Shown: one piece after another, positions 1 through 8,273 of the stretch
How the letters are laid out: each line of letters begins with the position of its first letter
Position numbering within the stretch: the first letter of the stretch is position 1
The notes under the pieces: generated by a model
What the model was told of the DNA's origin: nothing
The model's database searches: none
What the model saw: the letters and a program-made list of their open reading frames with translations, nothing else
Program-made: the position numbers and the translations under genes
Assembly: GCF_900100275.1 (NCBI RefSeq)
Contig: NZ_FNET01000034.1
Span: 1 to 45,208, forward strand
Source: Lentzea albidocapillata subsp. violacea
GTDB lineage: Bacteria > Actinomycetota > Actinomycetes > Mycobacteriales > Pseudonocardiaceae
Direction of reading: 5' to 3'
DNA length: 45,208 nucleotides

Positions 1-25
1 TGTAGGGTCTCACCGCTGATGGCAC
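1..25 (+). repeat. Tn7-like left terminal inverted repeat
   Basis: The terminus starts TGTAGGGTCTCA. The first 12 bases are the exact reverse complement of 8326-8337 and match 10 of 12 in 6966-6977. Over 25 bases the match is 20 (proximal end) or 19 (distal end). The end nearest tnsA corresponds to the Tn7 end that normally faces the attachment site, so the target gene, if any, would lie just outside the window. Confidence 0.85.
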
Positions 26-79
26 ATTCTCAATGATCTTGGCACCTGGATGACACTTGTGCCATCGGTATGAGACTTG
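19..79 (+). repeat. Imperfect short repeats, candidate TnsB-binding sites
   Basis: Three related ten-base sequences lie in the same direction: ATGGCACATT at 19-28, ATGACACTTG at 50-59 and ATGAGACTTG at 70-79. The last two differ at one base. Tn7-like ends carry multiple TnsB-binding repeats inside the terminal inverted repeat, so this is a plausible reading; binding is inferred only from position and similarity. Confidence 0.5.
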
Positions 80-224
80 CCGCTGGCCGTCATCGTTGTT
101 TTGATCTTTTGGGCCGTCTGGGTGGTGTCGCCGACTGGCCGCCCTGTCTCGCGACGTCGCTGGCGCGTGTGGTGTATCCCTGGCCGCTCTGCCGCTCACC
201 GACCAGCAGCGGGAGGACGAGCCC

Positions 225-959
225 ATGATGGTTGCAGCCGAGCCTTGCTCGGTGTCGATCCATGTCCGGAGATTCGCGCCGGAGGCGGAGCTCGTGTGCC
301 CGTGGACGGAGGTGGACGTCGGCGTTTTGATCTCCGCACTGCCGTGGCGGACTTTCCGCTGGCACAAGGGGCAGAAGCATTACCCGGGTGCCTTCTGGTC
401 GTCCACCGAGCGGGATCTGGTGATCTACGAATCTCGGCTGGAGTTAGCGCGTTTACTGTTCGCGGATTTCGACAGGTCCGTAGATCATATTGTGGCACAG
501 CCGTTCCTGCTGCGCGCTGCGGTTGGTGGGGTGTTGCGCCGGCACATTCCGGACTATCTGCTGTTCACCAGCGCCGGGCCGTTGGTGGTGGACGTCAAGC
601 CGCGGCATCGGGTGGTCAAGCCGGAGAATGCGTTCACTTTCGCCTGGACGCGGCGGGTGGTGGAGTCACGCGGCTGGCGGTACGAGGTGTGGAGCGAACC
701 GCCCCGTGCTGAGTTGGAGAACGTGCGGTTCCTGGCCGGGTACCGCCGGGACTGGCTGTTCGATCATGAGCTTGTTGCTGAGCTCCGCTCTGCGGATCTT
801 GACGGTGCCACACTGGCGGCGGCCTGCCGGTCTTTCCCGGATCAACCGGCCGCGATGGTGAGGTCTGCGGTCCTGCATCTGTTGTGGCAACAGCACTTCC
901 AGGTCGATTTGACCCGCCCGCTCAGCGGCGCCCATGTGCTGAGGAGGGTTGCTGCATGA
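225..959 (+). CDS. tnsA: TnsA-like transposon endonuclease
   Basis: This 244-aa protein is the TnsA-type endonuclease that cuts the 5' ends of the element alongside TnsB, allowing cut-and-paste movement. The restriction-enzyme-like catalytic triad is visible: Glu69 in YESRLE, Asp110 in HIPDYLL, and Lys125 in VVDVKP, with spacing close to that of E. coli TnsA. The C-terminal part (about 160-244) corresponds to the region that in Tn7 contacts TnsC. The start at 225 is supported by a GGGAGGA ribosome-binding site at 211-217. The stop overlaps the start of tnsB (ATGA), so the two are translationally coupled. Intact triad and length suggest a functional protein. Confidence 0.9.
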   Translation: MMVAAEPCSVSIHVRRFAPEAELVCPWTEVDVGVLISALPWRTFRWHKGQKHYPGAFWSSTERDLVIYESRLELARLLFADFDRSVDHIVAQPFLLRAAVGGVLRRHIPDYLLFTSAGPLVVDVKPRHRVVKPENAFTFAWTRRVVESRGWRYEVWSEPPRAELENVRFLAGYRRDWLFDHELVAELRSADLDGATLAAACRSFPDQPAAMVRSAVLHLLWQQHFQVDLTRPLSGAHVLRRVAA

Positions 960-3097
960 GCAGCGCGGCGGTGCGTGTTGGCGTCGGCACGCGCGTCTGT
1001 TACGACGGTGAGGTTGTCGAGGTGGTGGAGTTGCTGGCCACCATGGCCGGCAACGAGGTCGTGCTCAAGTACGCCACGGACCAGCGGATCGTGCGGGTGT
1101 CGGTGCGGGAGTTGCTGGTTTCGGAGCGGGCCCAGATCATCCCGACCTCTCCTGGTCCCTGCGCTGATGACCCGCTGGAGTTGGCGAGCGTGCTGCTGGC
1201 CGAGCTGACCGATTCCGAACGGCAGCAGGTGTTGGAACGGGCCGCTCATGTGCGTGAGGTCTTGACTGGTTACCGCTCTGGAACTGCGGAACTGGCGGCC
1301 GCTGGTGAGCCCCGTCCCGAATACGCACCTGGCCTGTCGGCGACGAGCAGATACGAGTCGAAGGCTGCTGAGCTGGGGATTGGGTTGCGGACTGTCAAAC
1401 GCTGGGTCGCTGATTACCGCCGCCATGGTGAAGCGGGACTGGCTCCGAAGAAGGGCCGCGCAGCGGGTGGGCCGCTGGGGCACACCGACGAGCGGTGGGT
1501 GGAGACGGCGTTGGCGGTGATGGTCGAGCACACCGGGGAGTCGAAGCCGTCGCGGACGATGGTGATCGATCGGACCGACGCGCGGGTGGCCGTGCGGTTC
1601 GGGTCGGGCGTGGTGAAGGTGCCGAGCCGGGCGACGGCGTTTCGGGTGTTGGAGGAGTTGGAGCGACGGCATCCGACGTTTCGGTTGAGCGCCAAGCGGA
1701 ATCGGGATATCGCCGACCGGCCGGATGAGGTTTACGGGAAGTTGCGGCCGACGCGGCCGGGCGAGTACGTGCTGATGGACACCACCCGGCTGGACGTGTT
1801 CGCGCTGGACCCGGTCACGTTGCGGTGGATCAACTCCGAGCTCACGGTCGCGATGGATTGGTATGACCGGTGTGTCGTCGGATTACGGCTCACGCCGGTG
1901 TCGACGAAGTCGGTGGACGCGGCTTCGGTTCTCTACCAGGCGTTCCGGCCGCGGCCGGCTGGGCGGGATTGGCCCGCGCATGCGGTCTGGCCCGAGCACG
2001 GGATTCCTCGGTCGGTGCTGCTGGATGCCGATGCGGTCGAGCGGCCGGGTGCGGCGTCGCCGGCGGTGGTGCCGGAGACGATCGTGGTTGATCACGGCAA
2101 GATCTACGTGTCGGAGCATCTGACCAGCGTGTGTCGTCGGATGGGGATCTCGATACAGCCAGCCAGGTTGCGGACGGGCCGGGACAAGGGGCCGGTGGAG
2201 CGATTTTTCCGTACCCTGCGGGAAGATCTGTTGCAGGCGCTGCCTGGCTACAAGGGCCCGGACGTCCATTCTCGGGGTCTGAATCCCGAGGCGGACGCGT
2301 TCTTCTTCCTCGACGAACTCGAAGCGATCATCCGCGAATGGGTCGCGACGGTCTACCACCACAAGCCACACAGCGGCCTGGTTGATCCGCACCTGCCGAA
2401 ACTGCGGATGTCGCCGGCGATGATGTTCGAGCATGGTGTCGCGCGGGCCGGCTATATCGAGGTTCCGCGCGATCCGGACCTGGGCTATGAGTTCCTCAAG
2501 ACCGAGTGGCGCACGATTCAGCACTACGGGGTGGAGATCGACGGCCGCCGCTACAACGGCCCGATCCTCACGGGCAAGGAGAACGAGACCAGCCCCTACA
2601 CCGGGAAGGCCAACGGCCGCTGGCCGTTGCAGGTCGATCCCGACGACATCACCCGCGTCTACTTCCGTGACCCGGCCTCCCGCAGATGGCACACGCTGGC
2701 ATGGGAGCACGCTCCGTCGCTGACGATGCCGCTGAGCGAGGACGCCTTGCAGTTCGCGCGCAAGCTGGCCGCCGCGAAATACACCTACCCCGACGACAAG
2801 ATCGCGGTCGCCGACCTGTTCCAGCGCTGGAACATCGGATTGGGCCAGACGCTGCCAGAACGGCGGATGGCGCTGCGGCTGTCCCGCGAACAGGCCGCAA
2901 TCGGGCTGCCCGAGCAACCACGGGAGCAGGCGGTGTCGGTCTTGCCGTCAGTGGCCCGAGTCCTGGCGGCCACCGCAGCCTCTGGCGAAGTCCCGGCCGA
3001 CGAGCCGGTGGCGGAGATGGGCGACGACGACATCGACGACCTGGAGGCCGTCGACGCCGAGGACGACTTCTACGCCGATGCTCTGGAGGACGTGTGA
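956..3097 (+). CDS. tnsB: TnsB-like DDE transposase
   Basis: This 713-aa DDE/RNase H-fold integrase binds the transposon ends and does the 3' cleavage and strand transfer. The catalytic residues are Asp275 (VLMDTTRLD), Asp379 (IVVDHGKIY) and Glu415 (GPVERFFRTL). An N-terminal helix-turn-helix region (about 130-170, ELGIGLRTVKRWVADY) should read the end repeats, and a Mu-type beta-barrel-like region follows the core (about 500-580). The acidic tail (last 30 residues rich in D and E) resembles the TnsC-contacting tail of TnsB. I chose ATG 956 over the upstream in-frame start at 884 because GAGGAGG lies at 941-947 and the ATG overlaps the tnsA stop. Confidence 0.93.
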   Translation: MSSAAVRVGVGTRVCYDGEVVEVVELLATMAGNEVVLKYATDQRIVRVSVRELLVSERAQIIPTSPGPCADDPLELASVLLAELTDSERQQVLERAAHVREVLTGYRSGTAELAAAGEPRPEYAPGLSATSRYESKAAELGIGLRTVKRWVADYRRHGEAGLAPKKGRAAGGPLGHTDERWVETALAVMVEHTGESKPSRTMVIDRTDARVAVRFGSGVVKVPSRATAFRVLEELERRHPTFRLSAKRNRDIADRPDEVYGKLRPTRPGEYVLMDTTRLDVFALDPVTLRWINSELTVAMDWYDRCVVGLRLTPVSTKSVDAASVLYQAFRPRPAGRDWPAHAVWPEHGIPRSVLLDADAVERPGAASPAVVPETIVVDHGKIYVSEHLTSVCRRMGISIQPARLRTGRDKGPVERFFRTLREDLLQALPGYKGPDVHSRGLNPEADAFFFLDELEAIIREWVATVYHHKPHSGLVDPHLPKLRMSPAMMFEHGVARAGYIEVPRDPDLGYEFLKTEWRTIQHYGVEIDGRRYNGPILTGKENETSPYTGKANGRWPLQVDPDDITRVYFRDPASRRWHTLAWEHAPSLTMPLSEDALQFARKLAAAKYTYPDDKIAVADLFQRWNIGLGQTLPERRMALRLSREQAAIGLPEQPREQAVSVLPSVARVLAATAASGEVPADEPVAEMGDDDIDDLEAVDAEDDFYADALEDV

Positions 3098-4254
3098 CCG
3101 ACACACGTCGCGAGCAACCTTCACCAGGCGCAGAACGAGCAGCGGATCGCCCCGCGGGCCTGGATAACCTCACCTTGGCGCGCAAGGAAGGCTGGCGCAG
3201 CTTCGTCGACGCCCCCGCACGCAGCCAGCCCGAACCACTGACCACAAAGGACCTGCGGCGCCTCGGGGACGACGCGCTCGCTGACTACAACCAGCGGCGG
3301 CGGGTCTGGCACGCCAACCTCGGTCCGATCAAGACCCCGCAGCTGGCCGGGCTGCACGAGGACTTGTGGGACATCGTGGACAGCAACGTCCAGGACGGGG
3401 ACAAGGCCAAGGGCGCGATCGCGATCGACGCGTTCCCCGGGCTGGGCAAGACCACCTCGGTGCTGGCGTTCGCCAAACAGTTCCACCTCCGCGAGATCGC
3501 CGAGAACGGCGCGTTCACCGCGGACGGACACGAACGCTGGCCGGTCTGCCGGGTCGGGTTGACCGGCAACACCGGCATGAAGGACTTCAACCGGGCGATG
3601 CTGGAGTACTTCGGTCATCCCGGCCATCAGCGGGGCACGACCGCACAGTTCGCGCACCGGGCTCTGGATTGCATGCTTTCTTGCGCGGTCCGCGTCTTGA
3701 TCGTGGATGATCTGCACTTCCTGCGCTGGCGGGCGACATCCGGCATCGAGGTGAGCAACCAGTTCAAATACATCGCCAACGAGTTCCCGGTCACGCTGGT
3801 GCTCATCGGCGTCGGTCTGGCCGAACGCGGCCTGTTCTCCGAAGGCGACTCCTACACCAACGCCGTTCTCGCCCAGACCGGACGCCGCACTACCGCGTTG
3901 GACATGCGGCCGTTCACCGTCGACACCGACGCAGGGCGGCGGGAGTGGCGGCAGATGCTGCTGGCCATCGAACAACGCCTGGCGCTGTCCGAGAAACACC
4001 CCGGGATGCTGGCCGATGAGCTGTCCGACTACCTGTTCGCCCGCAGCACCGGGCACATCGGCTCGCTGATGACTCTGATCAACCGCGGCTGCCAGCGCGC
4101 CGTCCGCACCGGCTGCGAGCACCTGAGCCAAGATCTGCTGGACGGCGTGAAGAACGATGCCGCCGCGGAAACGGCTCGCCGCGAACTGGACGCCGCGATC
4201 CAGGCTCGCCGGCTGTCGACCCGCGTCGCCCCGGCCCGCTGCCTCGCCGGATGA
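3094..4254 (+). CDS. tnsC: TnsC-like AAA+ transposition regulator
   Basis: This 386-aa AAA+ ATPase would link the TnsA-TnsB transposase to the target complex chosen by TniQ. A Walker A loop is seen as DAFPGLGKTT (112-121; Ala replaces the usual first Gly) and a Walker B as VLIVDDLHFL (201-210). The C-terminal lid region contains RSTGHIGSLMTLINRG (318-332), typical of TnsC/TniB ATPases. The GTG start at 3094 overlaps the tnsB stop (GTGA) and follows GGAGGA at 3085-3090. A longer in-frame reading back to 2686 overlaps tnsB and is dismissed. The protein is shorter than E. coli TnsC (about 555 aa) and nearer the size of TniB-like regulators. Confidence 0.92.
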   Translation: MTDTRREQPSPGAERAADRPAGLDNLTLARKEGWRSFVDAPARSQPEPLTTKDLRRLGDDALADYNQRRRVWHANLGPIKTPQLAGLHEDLWDIVDSNVQDGDKAKGAIAIDAFPGLGKTTSVLAFAKQFHLREIAENGAFTADGHERWPVCRVGLTGNTGMKDFNRAMLEYFGHPGHQRGTTAQFAHRALDCMLSCAVRVLIVDDLHFLRWRATSGIEVSNQFKYIANEFPVTLVLIGVGLAERGLFSEGDSYTNAVLAQTGRRTTALDMRPFTVDTDAGRREWRQMLLAIEQRLALSEKHPGMLADELSDYLFARSTGHIGSLMTLINRGCQRAVRTGCEHLSQDLLDGVKNDAAAETARRELDAAIQARRLSTRVAPARCLAG

Positions 4255-6890
4255 ACCGCCCGCGCACCCTGCCGATCCGGCTGGCACCGCTGCCCGGCGA
4301 AGCACTGGACAGCTGGCTGGAAGCACTGGCCGAACGCCTGCACACCAACGTCTTCGACCTCTTCCGGTTCGCGGGGGTGACCACGCGGTGGAACACCGCG
4401 AGAAGCCGCAAACCCTGGGTGCGCCACCTCGACGCCGACCAACTCACCGCGGTGAGTATCGCCACCGGGGTCCCGGCCGACACCCTGGCCGCCCTGACCC
4501 TGGACCGCTATTCCGGCACCGGGCTGATCATCGACCGGCCCGCGCGAGCAGGCAGCCGTCCACGCTGGTGGCGCGGACTGAGAGGATCACGGTTCTGCCC
4601 CAAGTGCCTGTCCGACAACGGAAATCGGTGGATGCTGTCCTGGCGGCTGGCCTGGAGCTTCGCCTGCACCCGCCACCACACGCTCCTGCTCGACGCCTGT
4701 CCGGCCTGCGGACGTCGCCACGTCCGGACCCGCGCCCAGCCTGCCGGCTCGCCCTACCTCGGTGATCTGGGGCTCGCTCTCCTCGAGCACTCGCCGCACG
4801 GCGGGCCACCCGCCTGCACCTACCCGTTGTCAGAGGCCGACGCGGTCCCACTCGACGCCGACAGCCCTGTGCTGCGGGCCCAACGCCACGTCAACACCAC
4901 CATCGCCGCGCTGCTGGCCGCCCGGCGCACCCCGGCCGCCTTGGCCGCCTTGGCTGCACCGCAGCAGATCCTCGATGACCTGCACGCCGCCGCCCGCGCG
5001 GCACTGGCCGCTCTGCGAACCCCTGCCATACCACCGCAATCCATCGCGGCGATCATCCGCGATCTGGTCGCCGACCACGGTTTCTCCGACAACGCCCACG
5101 ACGATGACGCCGCCCACGTCGCGGTCGGCGCAACCGCGGCGGACCTCATGCTCGCCACCGGCTCCACCACACCGGACCCGGTGATCACCGGCTGGCTCGC
5201 GCACACTCCCACGGGCGGTTCGAAAGCCCACCTCTCCCGCCTGCTGGACCAATGGAACAACGCCAGCCCCGGACTCCAAAGCTCACTGCTCACCTGCATC
5301 GGTCCTCGTCTCAACCCCGCGCACCAGCTCCGCTACGGCATCGCGACCAGCACCCCACGCCGCCCGCGATCCGGGCACGGCACGGCACGAGCGGCCAGCG
5401 TCCCGAGTTTGTTCTGGCGAGGGTGGGCGCTGCGCCTCAACCCCCAGGGCCTGTTCGACCCGCTGCCCTACCGCCAAGCGCTGAGCATGCTGTTGCAGAT
5501 CGCCGGACTCGGCGACGTCGACTACACCACCGCCCGCACACTGCTTCAGCTGCCTGCGGCCAGCAACGCCGTCTGCCCCCACTTCACCAAGACACTCCGT
5601 GAGGCCGGCGCCTGGGAACCCGTGCTCGCCGTGCTCGGACAACTCGCCCGCGCACTCGACGATCAACCCGCACCCATCGACTACGGACGCCGCCGCCGAT
5701 GGCGCCGCATCTGCGCCGCCACCCTCGACAGCACAGCCTGGCGGGCGACTTGCGCACAGATCTGCCACCGCTCGTCCGAGCGCCAGGAACGCTTCGCGCG
5801 ACTACACCTGATCGAATTGCTCACCGGCAGCCACCCCTACCACTACCCGCAGCCGCTGACGCTGTCCCCGGAACTCGACGGCGAGCACTACACCGCCTTC
5901 GTCTTCCACCTTCCCGCACAGCTGTCCACGCATCTGCACCAGCAAGCCCAGACCCTGCTGCGGCGCCTGCACATCGACGAACCCGTCACCTGGGAACCGC
6001 CGTTCGACCACACCGGCACCGTCTCCTGGCCCGGCCCCCACCCCGACGACGTTCTCCCACAACAACTCTGGGACCTCGTCCAGACAGGACTGACCCGCAA
6101 CGAGATCGCCGCCCGCCTGCACACCACACCCGAACACATCCACCTGGCCGCCGTCCGGCACCCACAACCCAGGACCCCACGACACCAACCCGCACCAGGC
6201 ACGAACAGCCCGCCCACAGCCCTGCCCAACGAGCACGATCTACGCGCCTACGTGAGCCAGGGACTCCGTCCAGGTCAGATCGCGAAACTCACCGGCCACA
6301 ACCACCAACGCATCAACGAACTCCTCACCAGCAACGGAATCGGACCACCAACGCCACGAGAGGTTCTCCGCACGGTCAACCCAGCCTGGCTGCGCGAGCA
6401 ATACGAAGACAACCACCGTTCCTTCGCCGACATCGCCGCCGATCTGGGCATTCCGGCGGCCAATCTGGCTCGGCACGCCCGCGAACTCGGACTCGCGATC
6501 CGCCACGGCGTCGCTGCGCACAAGCACATCCTCAGCGCGCACGGCGGGCCGGACGCGTTCTCCGTCACCATCTGGACCGTCTTCGCCACCCGCGGAGCCG
6601 AACAACGCGTCCGACGACTCCTGGCAACCGCCGGACACCCCAACCTCGACCACGCCGCCAGACACCTCGGCACCAGAAAAGCCGTTCTCAGGCACCAAAT
6701 CGACCAACTCGAACACGCCATCGGCGCCGCACTGCTCGAAACCACGCCTGACTCCGGCGGCATCAGACTGACACCCGCCGGTGCGAATTTCGCGCAAGAC
6801 GCAGTGCCAGTTCTGACGATCCTCGACCGAAGCGGCAACAGCGACAGGGCCACAACGCGCCGGACCGCTGAGGAAATGCCACGACACTGA
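4251..6890 (+). CDS. tniQ: TniQ/TnsD-like target-selection protein with LysR-like C-terminus
   Basis: An 879-aa TniQ-family protein that should select the insertion site. The TniQ domain occupies about residues 5-160. Its zinc ribbon has Cys116, Cys119, Cys139, His142, Cys150 and Cys153 (FCPKC, ACTRH, CPACG). The long remainder resembles TnsD in size. Several helix-turn-helix segments follow in the last third (around TRNEIAARLHTT, RPGQIAKLTGHN and SFADIAADLGIP). A LysR-like winged helix is at about 775-855, marked by HQIDQLEHAIGAAL and RLTPAGANFAQDA. ATG 4251 overlaps the tnsC stop. The 3' end of the gene abuts the transposon terminus. The several DNA-reading modules suggest site-specific (attTn-like) targeting; the LysR-like assignment is from motif shape only. 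Confidence 0.88.
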   Translation: MNRPRTLPIRLAPLPGEALDSWLEALAERLHTNVFDLFRFAGVTTRWNTARSRKPWVRHLDADQLTAVSIATGVPADTLAALTLDRYSGTGLIIDRPARAGSRPRWWRGLRGSRFCPKCLSDNGNRWMLSWRLAWSFACTRHHTLLLDACPACGRRHVRTRAQPAGSPYLGDLGLALLEHSPHGGPPACTYPLSEADAVPLDADSPVLRAQRHVNTTIAALLAARRTPAALAALAAPQQILDDLHAAARAALAALRTPAIPPQSIAAIIRDLVADHGFSDNAHDDDAAHVAVGATAADLMLATGSTTPDPVITGWLAHTPTGGSKAHLSRLLDQWNNASPGLQSSLLTCIGPRLNPAHQLRYGIATSTPRRPRSGHGTARAASVPSLFWRGWALRLNPQGLFDPLPYRQALSMLLQIAGLGDVDYTTARTLLQLPAASNAVCPHFTKTLREAGAWEPVLAVLGQLARALDDQPAPIDYGRRRRWRRICAATLDSTAWRATCAQICHRSSERQERFARLHLIELLTGSHPYHYPQPLTLSPELDGEHYTAFVFHLPAQLSTHLHQQAQTLLRRLHIDEPVTWEPPFDHTGTVSWPGPHPDDVLPQQLWDLVQTGLTRNEIAARLHTTPEHIHLAAVRHPQPRTPRHQPAPGTNSPPTALPNEHDLRAYVSQGLRPGQIAKLTGHNHQRINELLTSNGIGPPTPREVLRTVNPAWLREQYEDNHRSFADIAADLGIPAANLARHARELGLAIRHGVAAHKHILSAHGGPDAFSVTIWTVFATRGAEQRVRRLLATAGHPNLDHAARHLGTRKAVLRHQIDQLEHAIGAALLETTPDSGGIRLTPAGANFAQDAVPVLTILDRSGNSDRATTRRTAEEMPRH

Positions 6891-6952
6891 GGCCGATCTT
6901 GGTGAGACTGCAGTGAGACAAGCCGAGAAACCGCAGGTCGCGCAAGATCGAC

Positions 6953-6977
6953 ATGCCGTCGGCGGTGAGGTCCTACA
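6953..6977 (+). repeat. Proximal right end of Tn7-like element
   Basis: The sequence ending TGAGGTCCTACA is the inverted counterpart of the left end, with 20 of 25 matches. It lies 62 bp after the tniQ stop. The preceding 80 bp contain TGAGAC-type motifs (6903-6908 and 6914-6919) like those at the left end, which could be transposase-binding sites. The flank after it reads AGATC. Confidence 0.75.
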
Positions 6978-7149
6978 AGATCATTTGGGAATCCTGGTGA
7001 GCTGAGCAGCCGAACCGCTCGGTGAGCAGTGCGTGGGCAGTGGTCAAGCCACCTGAGCATTACTCGGCGGGGTGTCCAGACTGCCGCAGGCGCCGGCGGT
7101 TCAGGGTTCAGGTCGGTGGTCAGTCATAGTCGAGCCCGGCGGCCGGTTG

Positions 7150-7707
7150 CTAATGGTTGTGAGCACTCGACCCTGGTTCGTAGTCGCCGTCGAGCCAGCG
7201 TAGGAAGTAGGCGGTTCGATCCACGTAGGTGCGTATCGAATTCTCCTTGAGGCCAGCCGTCCGCAACTCTTCTTCAAAACGCATAAGCTCAACTCTGAGT
7301 TGGTCGGTGGTTCTGCTCTCCATCTCTTCACCCGCCTTTGCGTTTTGGTCATCAGTTGCCGATTGCTCGTCGGGCTGGATACTGGGAGCGGTGCGGTAGA
7401 CACCCCGTCCGATTCTGTCGATGCGACCTCGTTGCCATAGGTCGTAGGTCGTTACCTGGATCTCCGTCTTGGGGTCGTTGCGGCCGACCGCCTGAAGTGC
7501 CGACCAGATCTCCACAGGTCGCATCGGCCGACCTTGATGGACCAGGACCCACTCGATTGCCTTGGTGCGGGGAAGGTTCATCACGTCGACGGCACCGTTG
7601 TCGGCTGCCGCAGGGGGCGCGGATCCGCGCTCAATCAGGCGTTCGACGCGCGCCAGCGCGACACTGAGCCCTGTCCTGAGCTCCTGGAGGTCTTCGACGG
7701 CAGCCAC
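7150..7707 (-). CDS. Winged-helix-like protein of unknown function (cargo gene)
   Basis: A 185-aa protein lying between the two right ends. The start is GTG at 7707-7705 with no clear ribosome-binding site, so it may be translated from a leaderless transcript. The N-terminus (about 1-35) is helical. Residues about 45-110 look like a winged helix (PRTKAIEWVLVHQGRPMRP ... GRIDRIGRGVYR), a shape shared with HTH segments of restriction-type and unknown actinobacterial proteins. Residues 125-175 hold a second helical part (KENSIRTYVDRTAYFLRWL) resembling the N-terminal core-binding helices of tyrosine recombinases, but without a catalytic domain. No enzymatic motif is visible. It could be a small DNA-binding regulator carried by the element. 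Confidence 0.65.
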   Translation of the reverse strand: MAAVEDLQELRTGLSVALARVERLIERGSAPPAAADNGAVDVMNLPRTKAIEWVLVHQGRPMRPVEIWSALQAVGRNDPKTEIQVTTYDLWQRGRIDRIGRGVYRTAPSIQPDEQSATDDQNAKAGEEMESRTTDQLRVELMRFEEELRTAGLKENSIRTYVDRTAYFLRWLDGDYEPGSSAHNH

Positions 7708-7724
7708 AGAACTAAGTTACAACG

Positions 7725-7737
7725 TTAGTACCACTAA
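7725..7737. promoter_or_regulatory. Palindrome upstream of the cargo gene
   Basis: TTAGT-ACC-ACTAA is a perfect 5-bp inverted repeat with a 3-bp centre, 18 bp upstream of the GTG start of the 185-aa gene. It is AT-rich against the GC-rich surroundings. It could be the operator for that gene's own winged-helix product; this is inference from position. Confidence 0.4.
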
Positions 7738-7935
7738 AACAAGGCGTGCCGGGCCAAACTCATCGACACGATCGTTCACCCCGACCCTGGGACCGGCAAA
7801 GACCTTGGTGACGTCCTGCGGAAGGTCAAGGGAACGTGGAACTGGGCCGTGGTCGAAGGTCCTGCCACAGTCTCAGTCGATGCAGGTGACTGAACTCGGC
7901 AACGCTACGACCCGGCGGCCGGCCACCCGGTCAGA

Positions 7936-8103
7936 TCAGCGGGTGACCGAGAGGCCTTGCAGGCAAGCACTGGTCTCGATCAGGTTGCACAGCAGCGAGT
8001 TCCATTTGACCGACTTTTCCTGTTCGGCCGGATCGTTCTCGGCGATCATGCCCTGGTTGCCGAACCGGATCCTGGCGGAGAACCCGTTGTAGGACCTGAA
8101 TCG
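7936..8103 (-). pseudogene. Tn3-family transposase C-terminal fragment
   Basis: A short minus-strand reading frame of about 55 codons contains FRSYNGFSARIRFGNQG, then IAENDPAEQEKSVKWNSLL and CNLIE, ending at a TGA (7938-7936). This looks like the conserved C-terminal block of actinobacterial Tn3-family TnpA proteins (the GxxG ... QEKA..N.L pattern). A stop codon lies just upstream and the remaining roughly 900 residues are absent, so it is a remnant. The identification rests on recalled motif resemblance and would need a protein search. Confidence 0.5.
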
Positions 8104-8125
8104 TGGCCCAGGTCAGGTCACTCAC

Positions 8126-8273
8126 GCCGGGGAGAAATTCGCACAAGACGCGACTCCGGTCCTGGCTGTGCTCGACCGAGTCGGCAACGGTGACTCCGCC
8201 GCAAACACGCCAGAGTCCACCGAACCGCCGAGGAAATGCCACGGAACTGAGATCGACCTCAGATGACATCGCC
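8126..8273 (+). pseudogene. Decayed 3' end of a second tniQ
   Basis: In one frame this reads HAGEKFAQDATPVL then LDRVGNGD, which lines up with TPAGANFAQDAVPVL then LDRSGNSD at the end of the intact tniQ. The DNA similarity continues through GAGGAAATGCCACG into the transposon terminus. Only about 45 codons of the C-terminus remain and the frame runs past the equivalent stop. It marks a second, related Tn7-like element that has lost its genes. Confidence 0.8.

Larger units (their letters stand above)
1..6977 (+). mobile_element. Tn7-like transposon (TnsABC-TniQ)
   Basis: The element has a TGT...ACA organisation. Bases 1-25 match the reverse complement of 6953-6977 at 20 of 25 positions, and all five differences are transitions. 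Between these ends lie four genes on one strand, tnsA, tnsB, tnsC and tniQ, each overlapping the next by four bases. This is the core of a Tn7-like heteromeric transposase: TnsA and TnsB cut and join, TnsC regulates, TniQ picks the target. A second right end closes at 8337 (12 of 12 terminal bases match the left end), so the mobile unit may be 8337 bp rather than 6977 bp. The base preceding position 1 is not in the window, so the target duplication cannot be read. No cas gene or CRISPR array is present. Confidence 0.88.

Noticed and set aside
1883..2917. 344-codon minus-strand frame inside tnsB
   Set aside because: Antisense shadow of a clear DDE transposase, without its own start signals.
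7740..7890. Plus-strand stretch reading KLIDTIVHPDPGTGKD...
   Set aside because: It looks somewhat coding but has no start, ends quickly, and I cannot assign it to any family with confidence.
8088..8099. TGTAGGACCTGA, resembling a third Tn7-like end
   Set aside because: It lies within the Tn3-like transposase fragment and encodes FRSY on the minus strand, a conserved motif. The match does not extend beyond ten bases.
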